Source: Trichaptum fuscoviolaceum
Lineage: Eukaryota; Basidiomycota; Agaricomycetes; Hymenochaetales; Trichaptaceae
DNA length: 64,000 nt
Reading direction: 5' to 3'
NCBI GenBank assembly: GCA_910574455.1
Contig: CAJSYZ010000003.1
Span: forward strand, 4,091,250 to 4,155,249
Shown here: in pieces, positions 1 through 11,728 of the stretch
Position numbering within the stretch: the first letter of the stretch is position 1
Layout: each line of letters starts with the position of its first letter
The notes under the pieces: model-generated
What the model was told of the DNA's origin: nothing
Databases searched by the model: none
Seen by the model: the letters and a program-made list of their open reading frames with translations, nothing else
Program-made: the position numbers and the translations under genes

Positions 1-1806
1 TGAACAATGGAATCACCTGGGGTTACGTTGTACTCATCTGCACAATCGCATTCTTTGGCAAATTCGTCGGTTGCTTTACGACTGCCAAGATATTCGGATT
101 TAGCTTGCGCGAGTCGGGTGCCATTGGCTCATTGATGGCATGCAAGGGTCTCGTCGAGCTTATCGTGCTCAACGTCGGCCGGCAAGCAAACATACTTAAT
201 GGCCGCCTCTTTGCGATGTTTGTCCTGCACGCTATCGTGCTCACATTCTTGACGACTCCACTGACGCTCCTGTGGTACCCTGAGCATATCCGGACGAAGG
301 CATCAGGCAAGAAGACCAAAGAGAGCGATACGCCCGGCCTGTCCGGCGAGTCGGGTCCCTTTGAAGGCACAGACAAAACTAATTTCACCGTCGTGTTAAA
401 CCGAGTGGAACATCTTGCTCCTCTCATGACACTTACGCAGCTTTTGCAACGACCCATTAATTTTGCGAGTTCGAAGGAATCTCGTGTTTCGTCTGATGCC
501 GATGGGAAGGCCTCCGTGTTTACCACAGACGTTCCGATTATACCTGAAGCGACTTCGGCTAAGGAAAAATATGTACAACAGAACCCGATAGCGATTTCAG
601 CACTGCGGCTCATTGAGCTCACGGAGCGTACTTCCGCAGTCCTCAAGTCACAGGAAGCGTCAGCTCAAATTCTTGCCCGCGCGGACCCGCTGCTCTCGGT
701 ATTCCGAACCTTCGGCCGACTACATCGCATCGCAGTGCAGAGTGCACTGGCTGTAATCGGGCTCGACGAATTTGCGGGTCGTGTTTCAACCTTTGCCAGA
801 GAAAGCGGGGCACATATGGTAGTTGTGCCATGGAATATGGAGTGTGCAGCGTCAGGGGAGGAGAACGCTAGTCAGTCGCAAAGTTTGGTGCAGAATCCTT
901 TCGAGAATATCTTCTCCAAGAATAGCAGTGATCGAGCCTTAGCATCGCATTCGCCTGCGGTTCCATCCGTCGTCTACTCATCTTTCGTCCGGAAAGTCTT
1001 CGCAGATTCTCCAGCAGATGTAGCGCTCTTCATGGACCGCAGCAACTCAGAAGACATTGATGTTGATGTTCATAGTCTGGGGTCAGGAGGATGCCACCTT
1101 TTCCTTCCATTCTTTGGCGGACCAGACGATCGCCTCGCCCTCGATTTCGTAGTGCAACTATGTGCCAATCCGAGCGTGACTGCGACTGTTCTACGGGTTG
1201 AGAAGACAGAGAACCACGAGCAAAGTACTATGTACAGCATAGACCACGAGAAGTTCGCGGCTCTTGCCAATTTCACTGTTCATGTGCGCATCTAATTTCC
1301 TCATTATATCAGAATTGACTGTAGCTAACCTTTTTCTCTTCTAGGGTGCAGCTAATGCGGATACAGTATACGGGATACAAACCTCTGAAACCCGGCTTAA
1401 GTCAGAAACCGCGGATAACATCCTATGGGCACGCTACTCATCTCGTGCATCACAAGTGACCTTGCCAGCTTCTGTGCAAGAGGCACTTTCCCGCATCACC
1501 TTCCATGACGCTGCCTCTCCTCGCCCTTTGCATCACGTACTGGAGCGTTCCAACCGTCGATCGCTCGGACTCAACTCAAGTAACTCGAAGTCGATAATCG
1601 CTGTGGTGGGACGGGGACGGCGTATGGCACAGGAGACTCATCGTGTGGAACTGAAAGAGCTTCTGCTTACCTGTGGTGTGTCCGGGGGTGTTGGTGGCGA
1701 ATTAAGCCGCACAATGGGTGATGTCGCAGCTGCTTTTGTCGCTTCAAGTAACCAAACGAGCGTACTGGTGGTACAAGCAGCACACGGACGTGCTGGCTCA
1801 GTCTAA
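1..1806 (+). CDS. KHA1: K+/H+ antiporter (CPA2 family, KHA1-like), 3' part
   Basis: This is the C-terminal part of a monovalent cation/H+ exchanger of the kind that works in endomembranes to balance K+ and pH. The reading frame is already open at base 3, so the 5' end lies outside the window. Two exons are visible, 1-1283 and 1345-1806, separated by a 61-bp GT-AG intron in phase 0. About 580 residues are seen. The first 100 contain the last membrane segments and the family-typical stretch GAIGSLMACKGLVELIVLNVG (visible over about 117-180), followed by a hydrophobic segment and the WYP step that ends the exchanger domain. The rest is a long soluble tail that resembles the universal-stress-like C-terminal region of fungal KHA1 proteins. 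The identification rests mainly on the membrane motif, and assignment to KHA1 rather than another CPA2 member is an inference. Confidence 0.88.
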
Positions 1807-1945
1807 TGAATGCAGGAGAGTGATGCTATCTAAACATCAAACCTGCATATACACATCATACAAGCATTCGATCCCTTTACACTTCTAGCCTATCTACGTT
1901 AACGATTTATGACGGAATGTAATATAGTATTTAATAGTGGAAAGC

Positions 1946-3198
1946 TCACGAAAGAGGATTGATTGTATTCGCATTAAATTCCATGCGCATTTTATTCTCT
2001 GTTACCAGCTCATCGAAGCGTACCAGAGTTCCGCCGAAAATATCTAGAGAGCTGAAGAAATAAGTCAAGTTAATTCCTTCTTAGATACACGTCCAAGACA
2101 AAAAAAAACTCTGACCTGCCGTATGTAAGGTCGACCTTACCAGCGGACAAACGATCTACAAGATCGAGGTCGGAGATATCTTTTGCCCCTCCCGCATAGG
2201 TCGTCGGTATTCGTGCCCATTGCCCTAACTCTGCATGACATGTCATCAGCACGCTATGCATGAGGTAGACCACGTTAGGGTTTTCACTAACTGGCAACGA
2301 GTTCCTCGTCAATGCCACGACATAGTCCTTCTACATCCGCCGCATGAATTAAAAACTCGCTGGAGCGGAGCCATAAGCATAAATTTAACGTTGCAATAGC
2401 TCGCACCCACCTACAGTATTCAGAGAGCATATCAAGGGTCTCTAGAAAATCAGCATGAGAATTCGAGAGCAACAGAAATCATATAAATTGAAGACTACCT
2501 TGACAAACCTCCATGTCAGTGATATCCTGCCACTTGTTCATGGCTACAAGCCATTTATTGTCCCGTCTTCGACAACTAAATAGAAATCAACATTCGTACG
2601 ACGTAGAGTATTGAATAATTTGCCTTATATCTACCACTAATCTATGCTTCCCAACTGCTTCTGATAGCGAGCGTAATCGCTCCAACGAGAAATGCGCAGA
2701 TGGGAATAGAAAGGACGTTACTATCACCTAGTGAAGAAGTTCATTACCGGTAAGATCGATTCGAAGTTCTTACAAACCTTGCTGGCCCCAAAGCCGATCC
2801 AGGTGAGGGCATTCTTATCATTTATCCCCCCTCCAATTTGCAGACCTCCTAAGAAATTGTAAGACATTAGGCAAGTAAGCAATCGCAATGCATTTCACCT
2901 GGCCAAGCACTCAGAGCAGCCTTTGCAGCTTCGTCGTTCCCAGGACCCAGTTTTATAACATGGCCACCCAGAAGATCATGTCTCTTGTACAGTTCTGCAA
3001 AGAAGGCAGGCGATTCACTTGAGGATCGAAATTAACACCCGTTCGAGTGGTACATGTGTGAAGTCGGACACGCCTTGCAACAAAGTTCGTCTTCAGTTGT
3101 GCGCTGTCATCTGACAAGGTGCCCCCAACAATTTGCTTGACCTGGCCGTCGTGAAGATCAATACATGGTCGAAAAATGCTCTTGCGAGCTGGTGACAT
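1946..3198 (-). CDS. HIS6: ProFAR isomerase, histidine biosynthesis
   Basis: This is 1-(5-phosphoribosyl)-5-[(5-phosphoribosylamino)methylideneamino]imidazole-4-carboxamide isomerase, the TIM-barrel enzyme of the fourth step of histidine synthesis. Nine exons read as one frame of 264 residues (yeast His6 has 261): 3198-3072, 2994-2899, 2848-2778, 2727-2624, 2575-2499, 2441-2411, 2359-2292, 2230-2116 and 2051-1946. Family motifs appear in order: [17 protein letters not shown] near the N-terminus, [67 protein letters not shown] and GKVDLTYG. Intron 4 (2623-2576) has a GC donor; only that junction restores the conserved SCRRRDNKW segment. The frame is also open upstream of 3198, but the sequence there is unlike the family, so the ATG at 3198 is preferred. 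It is divergent from the neighbouring REEP-like gene. Confidence 0.95.
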
Positions 3199-3552
3199 GG
3201 GAGTTGAGAACAGAAGTACATATGCAAATCGGGCTATCGGACAAAACCGAACTTGGGCCACTGCAGAGGCCCGGACCGTCGACGCGGCGATGAGCTCACA
3301 CCTCAAGCGAAGGCACGCGTCGAGAACGCGTCTCCGTTGCACAACACGGCTTCCACGACTTTCATTTTCATCTTCACTACCTTCACGACTTGCTGGCCAG
3401 TCTCGAGAACGTCGCACTATAAAGGTCTTGCGAGCTTTCAAGTTGTGCAGAGTGCCCTCCCGATCCATCGACCGAACTCAGGCTGACCGTGACCATCTTC
3501 GCAAGAGGCAAAATACAATTTCATACCTGCCGACTAACTCTTTCTTAATGAG
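3199..3552. promoter_or_regulatory. Divergent promoter region, HIS6 / REEP-like gene
   Basis: This 354-bp stretch separates two divergently transcribed genes. A TATAAA lies at 3418-3423, 130 bp upstream of the REEP-like ATG and in the right orientation for it. No separate TATA for HIS6 was seen. Long frames cross this region on both strands, but they lack family similarity. Confidence 0.45.
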
Positions 3553-6086
3553 ATGCCTCTTATCGTGCCTGCTCTGCGGCTTCTCCTGCTGTTTCTCAAC
3601 GTGTATGAGTCGTTCAAAACGCTACAACTTCCCCAGCGATCTGCACGTACGGGAGAAAGAACTGTTCGAGCACTTACGCAGAGGAAACGAGATATGAAGG
3701 GCTGTATGGCGATCTGGCTTGTGTGGGTATGTATTTCTCCAGCTTCTTCAGATTTGGGTGCTAACGATATTTAAGTGCTGCTTAACGATCTACGAGAGAC
3801 TCTTCGATGGAATTGTTGGTCTTTTTGTTCCATTCTACAGCGAGCTCAAGGCTTTAGCCTACCTATTTCTTATCATAACTCGTGCTCGTGTAAGTCGATA
3901 TTCTACATTCTTGGTCGTTCTCTGCTGACAAATTTATGACAGGGTGCCGAGCCTTTGTACCTACATGTCTTGCGGCCACTAATCAAACCATACGTCTCGA
4001 CCCTCGACTGGTCGTTAGATCTCGTGTCTACACTGGGCGACCTCTTGCTACTTGTCGTTGCTCTACCGTATAATCTCTTCGTGGAATGGTGGAGACCATC
4101 TGTACCGGAAGAGCTCCGACAGGATGCCACTGCAGGAGCGAGGCAAGATATACCGCCAAGCCGGAGGGTTACGCGATCCAGAAACTCATCAAATGGTGAT
4201 ACTGTAGCCCCCTTGAAAGCTGCTGTGGGAGTGAGGACACGATCATCAAGACAGAACCTAAGTACAAGAACTCCGTACAGCGGACCTGCTGGTCCTTCGA
4301 AACCAGTCTCTACTGCAAAGCAGGACGGTCATGCTCGGACTCGCTCAGACATATCCTCTAGGGCAGCTCCAATGGTATGTGGCCTGTAATAGCGAAGGCG
4401 TCTTTCTCAGTTAAGAATTTGAATTCGTCAGGCACTATATGAGGTCTGGCATCCTCCCCCTATGCGGGAAGAAGGACGGCGCGTTGTCTCTGACTCTGCG
4501 GCAGAAACAAAACCTGCGGCATTCGACTCTTCCTCAATGGCGCATGTTTCTACTCCTGTAAGAAACTCTGACCAGATTACACCTTCAACATCTGAAGTTG
4601 AGGAATGGCGCTTGTACCCGCCTTTCCCCTCGGCCTACCCCGCAACTCCACACATAGCGAGTAAATCAATATCGGGTTCATCATCAGGCTCTGGAGCTGC
4701 CAATGGCCTACCTCCCATTGGAGAGGACGGAATGGATATCAGTCTCGTCGAGGTCGAAGTCGAAGAATGGCGAAAATACGAGCCTTTCCCTTCCGCCTAC
4801 CCTCCAACTCCTCAGATGGTTGCACGCTCGATTGCCGTTACGAAGACCTCAAGCCACCAGCCCGCCTTGGAGCCTGTGGAGGAACATAACCAGGTATCTG
4901 AGCCCGAAGAGGAACGGGTAGAACGGGCTCCCGATATTCCAGAAGCTCCTACGCAGAGAAGAGAAACTCGTAGTCGGCCAGCACGCCCTAAACCGACGAC
5001 CACCCAATCTTTACCAAGTCGTACGGGTAGACGGACGCGAGGGAGGGACATCCCGCGTACAAATTCACTACAAAAAGATTCTGCTGGGCAGGATTTTTAC
5101 CATCGCCCGAGCGGTCGCGTGAGTCCAGTGTAGAGGACTCCCGCTCACGTGCCAGCTCGGGTGAAAAGATGGAAGGAGGGAGTCAACAAAAACGACAACT
5201 TAACGATGATGACGAAATGATTATGGATGTGGATGACGAAGAGGATGTTGATATTGAAAGTGACTTGGACCTTGACTTGACACTACAGACACCGGCTCGG
5301 CCTATAATCAAAGCGCCGCGAAGACTAATTAAGTCTGCTTCTGTCGATGTAGAAGATGATATGGACGATGCGACAGAAGCACTGGAACCACGACGCTCGC
5401 CGCGTAAAATTGCCTCTAATGCTTCCAATCTACTTGCTGTTCCGTCTGCGACGACGCGAACAAATTCCAACTACACGCTTTCTTCGTATAGAAACAGCTG
5501 GGCTAGCAGTCGGTCAGGTTCGCTCACCACACTTAGCCGTGCCTCTTCGCTACGCACGAGCGAAGCAGTGTCGAAGGCTCCGTCAACGCAGTCAGTTGCT
5601 CCGTCTATGTCTTCAAGGGGAAGTAGGAGTAGCGGTCAGACATCGGCATTGGAAGCATCGGATTCAAGCTCCGTCGCTGGTGTCAAGAGGCCGATATCTG
5701 CTTTAGTAGAAGATAAAGCTCCTCGGATAATCAAGAAGACCGAAGCGCCAGTTGCACTTTCGAGGGCGCCAAGCGGAGGGTCCCGACAACCCCTTCGTAC
5801 GCGCACTTCAACTCAGGATACTCGTTCTTCGAGGACATCTCAGAAGCGTTCTGCAGATAATGAAACTCGAAGGCCTTTGGACGACGCTTCGGATACACTC
5901 GAAAGTGCGGACGAGAGCAATGTAAAGCGCACCACGGGTGCAACGAAGAAGCGTAGACGATTGGGGCCAGCCGTATCCCGTGCGACATCTTTATTGAACC
6001 AAGCTTCGTCGCTTGAGCAGGTTCCTGAGGAAGCGGCGGCTTTCGGTCGGTCGACTAAGCGATTGCGAACACCTGGAGGTAAATGA
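3553..6086 (+). CDS. TB2/DP1/HVA22 (REEP/Yop1-type) membrane protein with long tail
   Basis: The N-terminal third is a TB2/DP1/HVA22 domain, the hairpin membrane domain of ER-shaping Yop1/REEP proteins. It contains WLVWCCLTIYERLFDGIVG, PFYSELKALAYLFLI, TRARGAEPLYLHVLRPLI and a further hydrophobic pair (LLLLVVALPYNLF). Exons are 3553-3726, 3776-3889, 3943-4374, 4432-5118 and 5169-6086. All introns are GT-AG and phase 0, giving 774 residues. The rest is disordered, rich in Ser/Arg and acidic clusters, and carries a duplicated motif near 4594 and 4756 (VEEWR.Y.PFPSAYP.TP). The last junction is the weakest. A TAG at 5131 would end a shorter protein, but a 50-bp intron (GTGAGT at 5119, CTCAC branch-like site, AAAG at 5165-5168) joins the next open frame in phase, and only 35 bp would otherwise separate two same-strand genes. 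The domain is firm; the single-gene model is likely. Confidence 0.82.
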
Positions 6087-6310
6087 TAAGAACGGGAGGG
6101 ACGAAGTGATAATTAGACAATCTTGATCCCTTTCTCTGCATATCCTTGCATTGTATCATCACACGCATATTCATCAGACCTGTATATATATTCCAAGACA
6201 ACGCTTTGCACCGAATTGCTTTGAATTTGCAATTATGAAAACCTTCCACATAGATTAATACAAGCTATGACAAAATCAGTGCGATGCAAATTTCATTCAA
6301 TGATGTGGAT

Positions 6311-8401
6311 TTAGTATTCGTATGCGCCCTCCAAAATGCCTGTCAACGCTTCTTGACCGTCTTCGCCTACGACATCGCCGATGCCTGGTGCGAGGTCAAG
6401 CACGCGACGCTGGGGAAGTGTTCCTTTCACTAGACTGGGAATATCATCTGTCGTGTATCCGATGGCTTTGAGCCCACGCGGAACCCCAAGTCCATCTAAG
6501 AAGCGTGCAATGGCGTCGTACAAGTGTGCGCCAATATCTTCATCCGGAATCCGGGCGACAACAGGATCAAGAGGGGAGCCGCTTCCACCAGTGAGGAAGG
6601 TTGCGAGTGCCTCACGATGACGTTCGGGTGATGAAGGTGCGGTAAAGCGGAAGACTAGATAGGAGTTGATTATTGATGCTTGCAAACAAGTTTTAAGAGG
6701 AATACTAACCAGATGGACCAGTTAGGGCAACACTGACACCATGGGGGATAATGGGGTGGTCGACTTGATATCCGGGGTGTTTGTACTTTGGACCAGCTTT
6801 GTTCAGTCCAGAGATCTGATCGTGGGGTGTCAGAAAAGTAGGACAAGAGGGCTAGCATAGGTCATAAGCTTACGGGATAACTCATTCCATGGCATAGATG
6901 GACCCCAGCATTACCGAAGCCGATTCCAGCAAAGGCAGCGGCCAACCTGATCAGATAGGATGTCAGTATAGCAGCAGAAAATAACATTATGTAAAACCGA
7001 ATGGGACTCACAGCATTTGTTGCTTCGCTTCACGGTCATCCCGATCCTTCGCTATACGGGGAAGGTACTTCACAGTTTGCTTGAGAGCCCAAAGGGAAAA
7101 TATGTCTGCAACTGGGTTGCTTCCCTGATATGCAGGTCGGTTGATTGGGTTTGTCGGTCGAGGAGTACGCTCGTAGTATCTACGACCGATCGAATTAGCG
7201 ACTATCGCATGTAAGATAGGTCGAAGAATGCTAACGGGATAGCAGTATAACTCTCCAAACTGTGAAAGAGGACATCAAGGCCGGCACTAATGTGCACCTC
7301 TGTGGGGCACGACTCTGTGTTCCTTGTGTCGACTATACCAAGGGTAGGCTTAAGGGCGCGCGATGCAATACCAGTTTTGAACGACTTGGACGTGATATCC
7401 AGGATGGCAGTCCCTGTCGTTTCTGACCCTGTTCCTGCCGTAGTAGGCACTGTGAAAGGATGTTTATGTTGTGTGTCTCATACATCCATTGCATTCAAAG
7501 CATGAAAATTCTTACCACAGATCAACGGTCTAAGCTGTTGTGCAATTGGAAGGCCTTTCCCGATCGGCGCATTTATGAAGTCCATGAGATCCGCATCCTT
7601 ATAAACCGTGAACCTGAACGTATCACAGTTTTAATATTATTGTTCCGCTCGTCCTAGAGGGGTGTTCCTCACAAGTTTGCGGCTTTTGCAGTGTCCATAA
7701 CACTCCCACCCCCAACTCTGTAGAAAACAATGCGTCAGATCCGGTGTATATCGGGGACTCGACACCAAGCTTACGCAAGGAAATGGCTAAAATCATGAGA
7801 GCGGGCCCAAGCAATCGCATCCCTCCAGCTCGCTTCCGTTGGCTCTGCGACAACCTTGTCGTAAACCTCGAAAAAAAGGTCGTTCTGTGCTGACAGAGAG
7901 TCGATGGCCTGGGGGTATATTAGAAGCGAATATGGATAACCGTCTCTTGGCAAGTTATCATACCATCTTCATGGGCGGAAGTTTCGCCACGTTCGGATCG
8001 GTGAAGACACCAACCTAGTAAAGCAGGGATGACGAGTTTGGTCATACTGGTTCAGTCATCTATGCCTCAGAAATTCGACAAACCTTCGTAGCTTTCATGT
8101 TCTTTAAATCCATTCCCACCTCTGCAGTGACGCCATCACCAAACCTCAAATTTGAAGCAGCAACCTGTTTCAAATACATAACTTATGATTATGGGCCAGC
8201 TTCACCGTTAGAGCTCCACATTACCTCGAACGCGTATTCCTTTTGGACTACGTCCACAGGTGTAGCCATCCTTCGTAGCTGGTGCACCAAGCCCCCATGA
8301 CCATGTGCACCTGTCGTGCGGCAGCCATGGCAGGGGCAAGCGGTATGCTGGGACGCCCTTATAAGGCGAAGGATGGTGTTACGCTTCGAGGCTGCAGACA
8401 T
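6311..8401 (-). CDS. Hydroxyacid-oxoacid transhydrogenase (iron-type ADH family), mitochondrial
   Basis: This is an ADHFE1-like enzyme that couples oxidation of 4-hydroxybutyrate to reduction of 2-oxoglutarate. Eleven exons sum to 496 residues, the usual length: 8401-8225, 8164-8084, 8014-7964, 7908-7775, 7717-7673, 7613-7516, 7449-7236, 7179-7012, 6946-6874, 6815-6710 and 6654-6311. The N-terminus is basic with a His/Gly-rich stretch, as in mitochondrial members, followed by [14 protein letters not shown]. Further on are [15 protein letters not shown] (nucleotide site), [45 protein letters not shown] and [11 protein letters not shown], which carry the expected Asp and His metal ligands. The C-terminus ends GILEGAYEY. 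All introns are GT-AG. The gene converges on the REEP-like gene and is divergent from the protease gene. Confidence 0.95.
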
Positions 8402-8760
8402 GGTGGTGAGACGAGAACAAGCAAGGGACGAGCGAGAGTCCCATGGTATGGTTAGCAGTTCCGTTCCGTGAAGTGTGTACAGTTTAAGCGCTGCCAGTGA
8501 CCCGTGGGGAACTTTGGCGACTCGGAGCCGAGATGCCGCTCGCGTGACCAATGATCGACGGACAGGGTCGCGTGTGACAGGTCACCTCTTTATCTCCATA
8601 CAAGCTTTTGCCACGCTCGGGCTTCTATCAGGTGTTGTTTCACGACCGCGGCGGCGACCGTCGATCTCATCTTTCTCCTCTTCTCCCCCACCCTCCTTTC
8701 TCACCTCCCTTCTCTTCACAACACACTCATTTATACACGGTCTTTTTGGGGAGAGCAAGG
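8402..8760. promoter_or_regulatory. Divergent promoter region, transhydrogenase / aspartic protease
   Basis: These 359 bp separate two divergent genes. The protease-proximal end (about 8670-8730) is strongly pyrimidine-rich, as is common just upstream of fungal start codons, and is followed by a TTTATA at 8730-8735. No specific operator was recognised. Confidence 0.4.
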
Positions 8761-11204
8761 ATGAGGTCCAACTACTTGTCGGTCGTTTTGGCTTTAGCGA
8801 CGAACACTGCCGCTCTCACCATTCCATTCAAACAAGCGAGGGGGCACGTTCCTGTTAGCAAAAGAAGTGGACTCGGGTCGAAGCAGTTCAATGTAGTCAA
8901 GGCAGCGGCCAATTCTGACGATGATATGAACTTGAAGTGAGCGACTGAAATTTCTTCCCGGAGCGGCTGCTAATGCTCCATATCAGCTCTGTTAATGACC
9001 TGATTTACATTGCAAACGTGAGCAGTGATTGCAATACTACTTGATGATAATTGTCTAAATCAGAATGCAGATCACAGTCGGGGGCTCTGGTAAGAAAGTG
9101 TGGCCTTCCTTTGAACCTACGTCTCATTGTTCGGGTAGAATATCCAGTTCAGTTAGACACCGGGTCTTCCGACCTTTGGATAAAAGGTCCATCTTTTCCT
9201 CTGCAAAATGTTTCGCACACGGTAAGCGTGAACTCTCTATTCGTATCTCTTGATCTAATATGTTAATTCACGACCGTAGGCACAAACACTCAACTTGACT
9301 GTGTGTTATCTGGGTCTTCGCTATCTGCTCACCTTGATTGACTTTATCAAATTAGTACGGAATTGGTTGGGCGTTTGGGAACATCACGACCGCTGAGGTG
9401 GAGTTCGCCGGGTAGGTGACTCCGACAACTCCAGGAATGACAGCATCTCATGAATATCATTAGAATATCCATACCGTCACAAGCGTTCTTAGATGTCTCT
9501 GCAGCATCAAATCCTGCGCTCTCTTATGGCGCTGATGGCATTCTTGGACTAGGATTTACGTCCCTCTCTACGATAGACTCTACAGTGAATAGAACAAGTG
9601 CCTCTTGGGGGCGAAGTATTCTATACAACGCTTTCCTTGACAATCCGAATGAGCCCAACTACATCACGTTTGTCCTTCAGCGCAGCTCAGAGCCGAACGA
9701 CGATGTACAAGGGCAGTTCACCGTAGGTAAGCTGTGCATCTCGCTGCTTAATCTCGGTTAGAATCAGACACTAATACTGTCTTCTTGATATTTTCCCTCG
9801 TAGGCGAGATTGACCAGACATACTCGAATATTTCTAGCTCAAATGAACTTCCAACATGGCCTGTTGTTTCACCAAAACGATGGAACGTCCTTCTCGATTC
9901 TTTTATTGTTGGCACTCAAACTTTCAGTGTTTCGACCAATGTTTCGAATGCCCCCAGTAACCAAGCGGTGGTTTTGCTTGATAGCGGAACATCCTATACG
10001 TGAGTGTACCTATCAATGGCACAGAAGACTTCTAATGGGGGTTGTGTGTTGTAGGTACTGCCCTGTTGATGTCGCTCAAGCCATCTATGGCAATGTCAAT
10101 GGTGCTAAATACGATACCAGCACCGGCTTTTGGAGTGTGCCTTGTGACGCCGAGATTGACATGGCCCTGCAATTTGGGTTAGTAAGATAAACATTTAGCA
10201 TCACACATGCATGCTCAACTTCCTTGACAGTGGCCAGGTCTTTCCTATTCATCCTCTTGACGTGGTCCCAAAATCCGTTTCAGATACTAACGGCTGCGTG
10301 GGTTCCTTCGTTCCGCAAAGTATTTCTGTTGGTGGTGGAGAGTTGTGAGTATAAGCAAGCTGCTTGTATAGTGTAAATTTCTCTAAACGTTACTCATTGT
10401 AGTGATTGGCTCATCGGAGACAACTTCCTCCGTTCGGTCTATAGCCTTTACGACTTCGGGGACTTTGATTCATCAGGCAAGATGGGCAATCCTTACATCA
10501 AACTCCTATCTATCACAGACCCGAATGTGGCCTCTCAGGAGTTCGTATCCGTGCGCGGCGGTACCGCGAAATCCAACATCACGTACAACGCATCCGGCGT
10601 TCAAGCTTCCTCGTCAGGAGGCTCTGTTTCTCTCTCCCTTGCGAGCAGTACTGCGGACAAATTGGGTCAGCTCGTTGATTACATCCCCGCTATGCTGGGC
10701 ATCCTTGCGCTCAATGCTCTAGCGCTACTCGTCATTGCCGGCGTAGGCGTATGCTGGATGTGCCGCGGCCGCCGACGCGGTGCGACTAAGAGCCTCAAGA
10801 AAGGACGTTCTCAATTTTCGCTCCGCTCTCCGTCGCCGTATCCCGGTGTTGCCGCTGGCGCCCGAGCGGCAGGTTCTTCTTCCGCAGTTGACATCGGGGA
10901 TGGACATGAATACGAACGGGTATCTGTAAATGCACCGGGCGAACCAATGGACGAACCATTCACCCCTCCAGAGCCAGCCTTCCACGCGTACGAGGGTGAT
11001 ACTCTTCGGCCTTTGCAAGCCCCGCCTGCGATAGGCTCGAGACCATACTCGATGTTCAGTATGTCGAGTGGTAGTGGCTTACCGCGAGATTACCGCGTGA
11101 GTACAGCGGGCTCAGATATGACAGCGTTCGTTCCGCCTTCACCTTCATTCAAGAAAGACGGTTATGGAGGCGCTAGCGGTGATAGGCCTAAGTCAATTGC
11201 TTAG
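8761..11204 (+). CDS. Membrane-anchored aspartic protease (A1, pepsin-like)
   Basis: This is a secretory-pathway pepsin-type endopeptidase with a membrane anchor. Eleven exons give 627 residues: 8761-8936, 8987-9017, 9071-9089, 9139-9221, 9280-9300, 9356-9411, 9464-9726, 9804-9999, 10055-10177, 10231-10344 and 10403-11204. A signal peptide (MRSNYLSVVLALATNTAA) is followed by a short propeptide containing KR. YIANITVGG leads to the first catalytic Asp in VQLDTGSSDLW. The flap region reads YGIGWAFGN, then GADGILGLGF, and the second catalytic site is VVLLDSGTSYTY. FDWLIGDNFLRSVYSLYDF closes the fold. A Ser-rich stretch precedes a transmembrane helix (about 10670-10760, ILALNALALLVIAGVGV), a basic stop-transfer sequence and a cytoplasmic tail of about 145 residues. 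Exons 3 and 5 are micro-exons of 19 and 21 bp that encode essential fold residues. Confidence 0.93.
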
Positions 11205-11728
11205 TCCTTGAGGAACACACATTCTATTCAGCCAGATCCGTGTTTCTAATAATTGAGGACAGTTTACTTTGGAACTATGATAATCAGGAACTTTACACAG
11301 TCATTCTCCATCTCCACGACTTCATTGCTCATCACCTTTTTGCAAATTTTCTCCGACATAGCCCCTCCTCATCCTCTCTTTTTATATGTTTGCTGTCCAG
11401 TATGCTCTCGCTCCCTGTATATATACTACGTAGCCTCGTATAACGCGTACGTTCCTTTCGCTCAGCTATTGACGCGGAACGTCATTGACTGTGTCTTTGT
11501 ATGTTCTTCGACACTCTTTATACATAATTACATCTCGATCTTTCAATTTACGAGTGTTTGGACTTTGATCGTTCGCTGGTTGGGCACTTCCCTCTGCATC
11601 ACAAGTTACTTTCACGCTATGCGCGTCTCGTCTTGCTTGTTAATACTATATTTTGGATATATACATTATAGCGTTGAACCGTCAACACAGCAGATACGAT
11701 AAGTTCCATTGTCCGGAATTGCCCTGCC
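11205..11728. other. Convergent intergenic region
   Basis: This 524-bp AT-rich stretch lies between two convergent genes. Open frames here are pyrimidine-rich and look non-coding. It most likely holds the two 3' UTRs and terminators. Nothing else was seen. Confidence 0.5.

Noticed and set aside
3176..3697. 173-codon plus-strand frame overlapping the HIS6 start
   Set aside because: It runs antisense to HIS6 and through the shared promoter, has biased composition and no motif, and conflicts with two firm genes.
5183..5470. Antisense frame rich in Ser over the acidic part of the REEP-like tail
   Set aside because: This is a reverse-strand shadow of repeated Asp/Glu codons.
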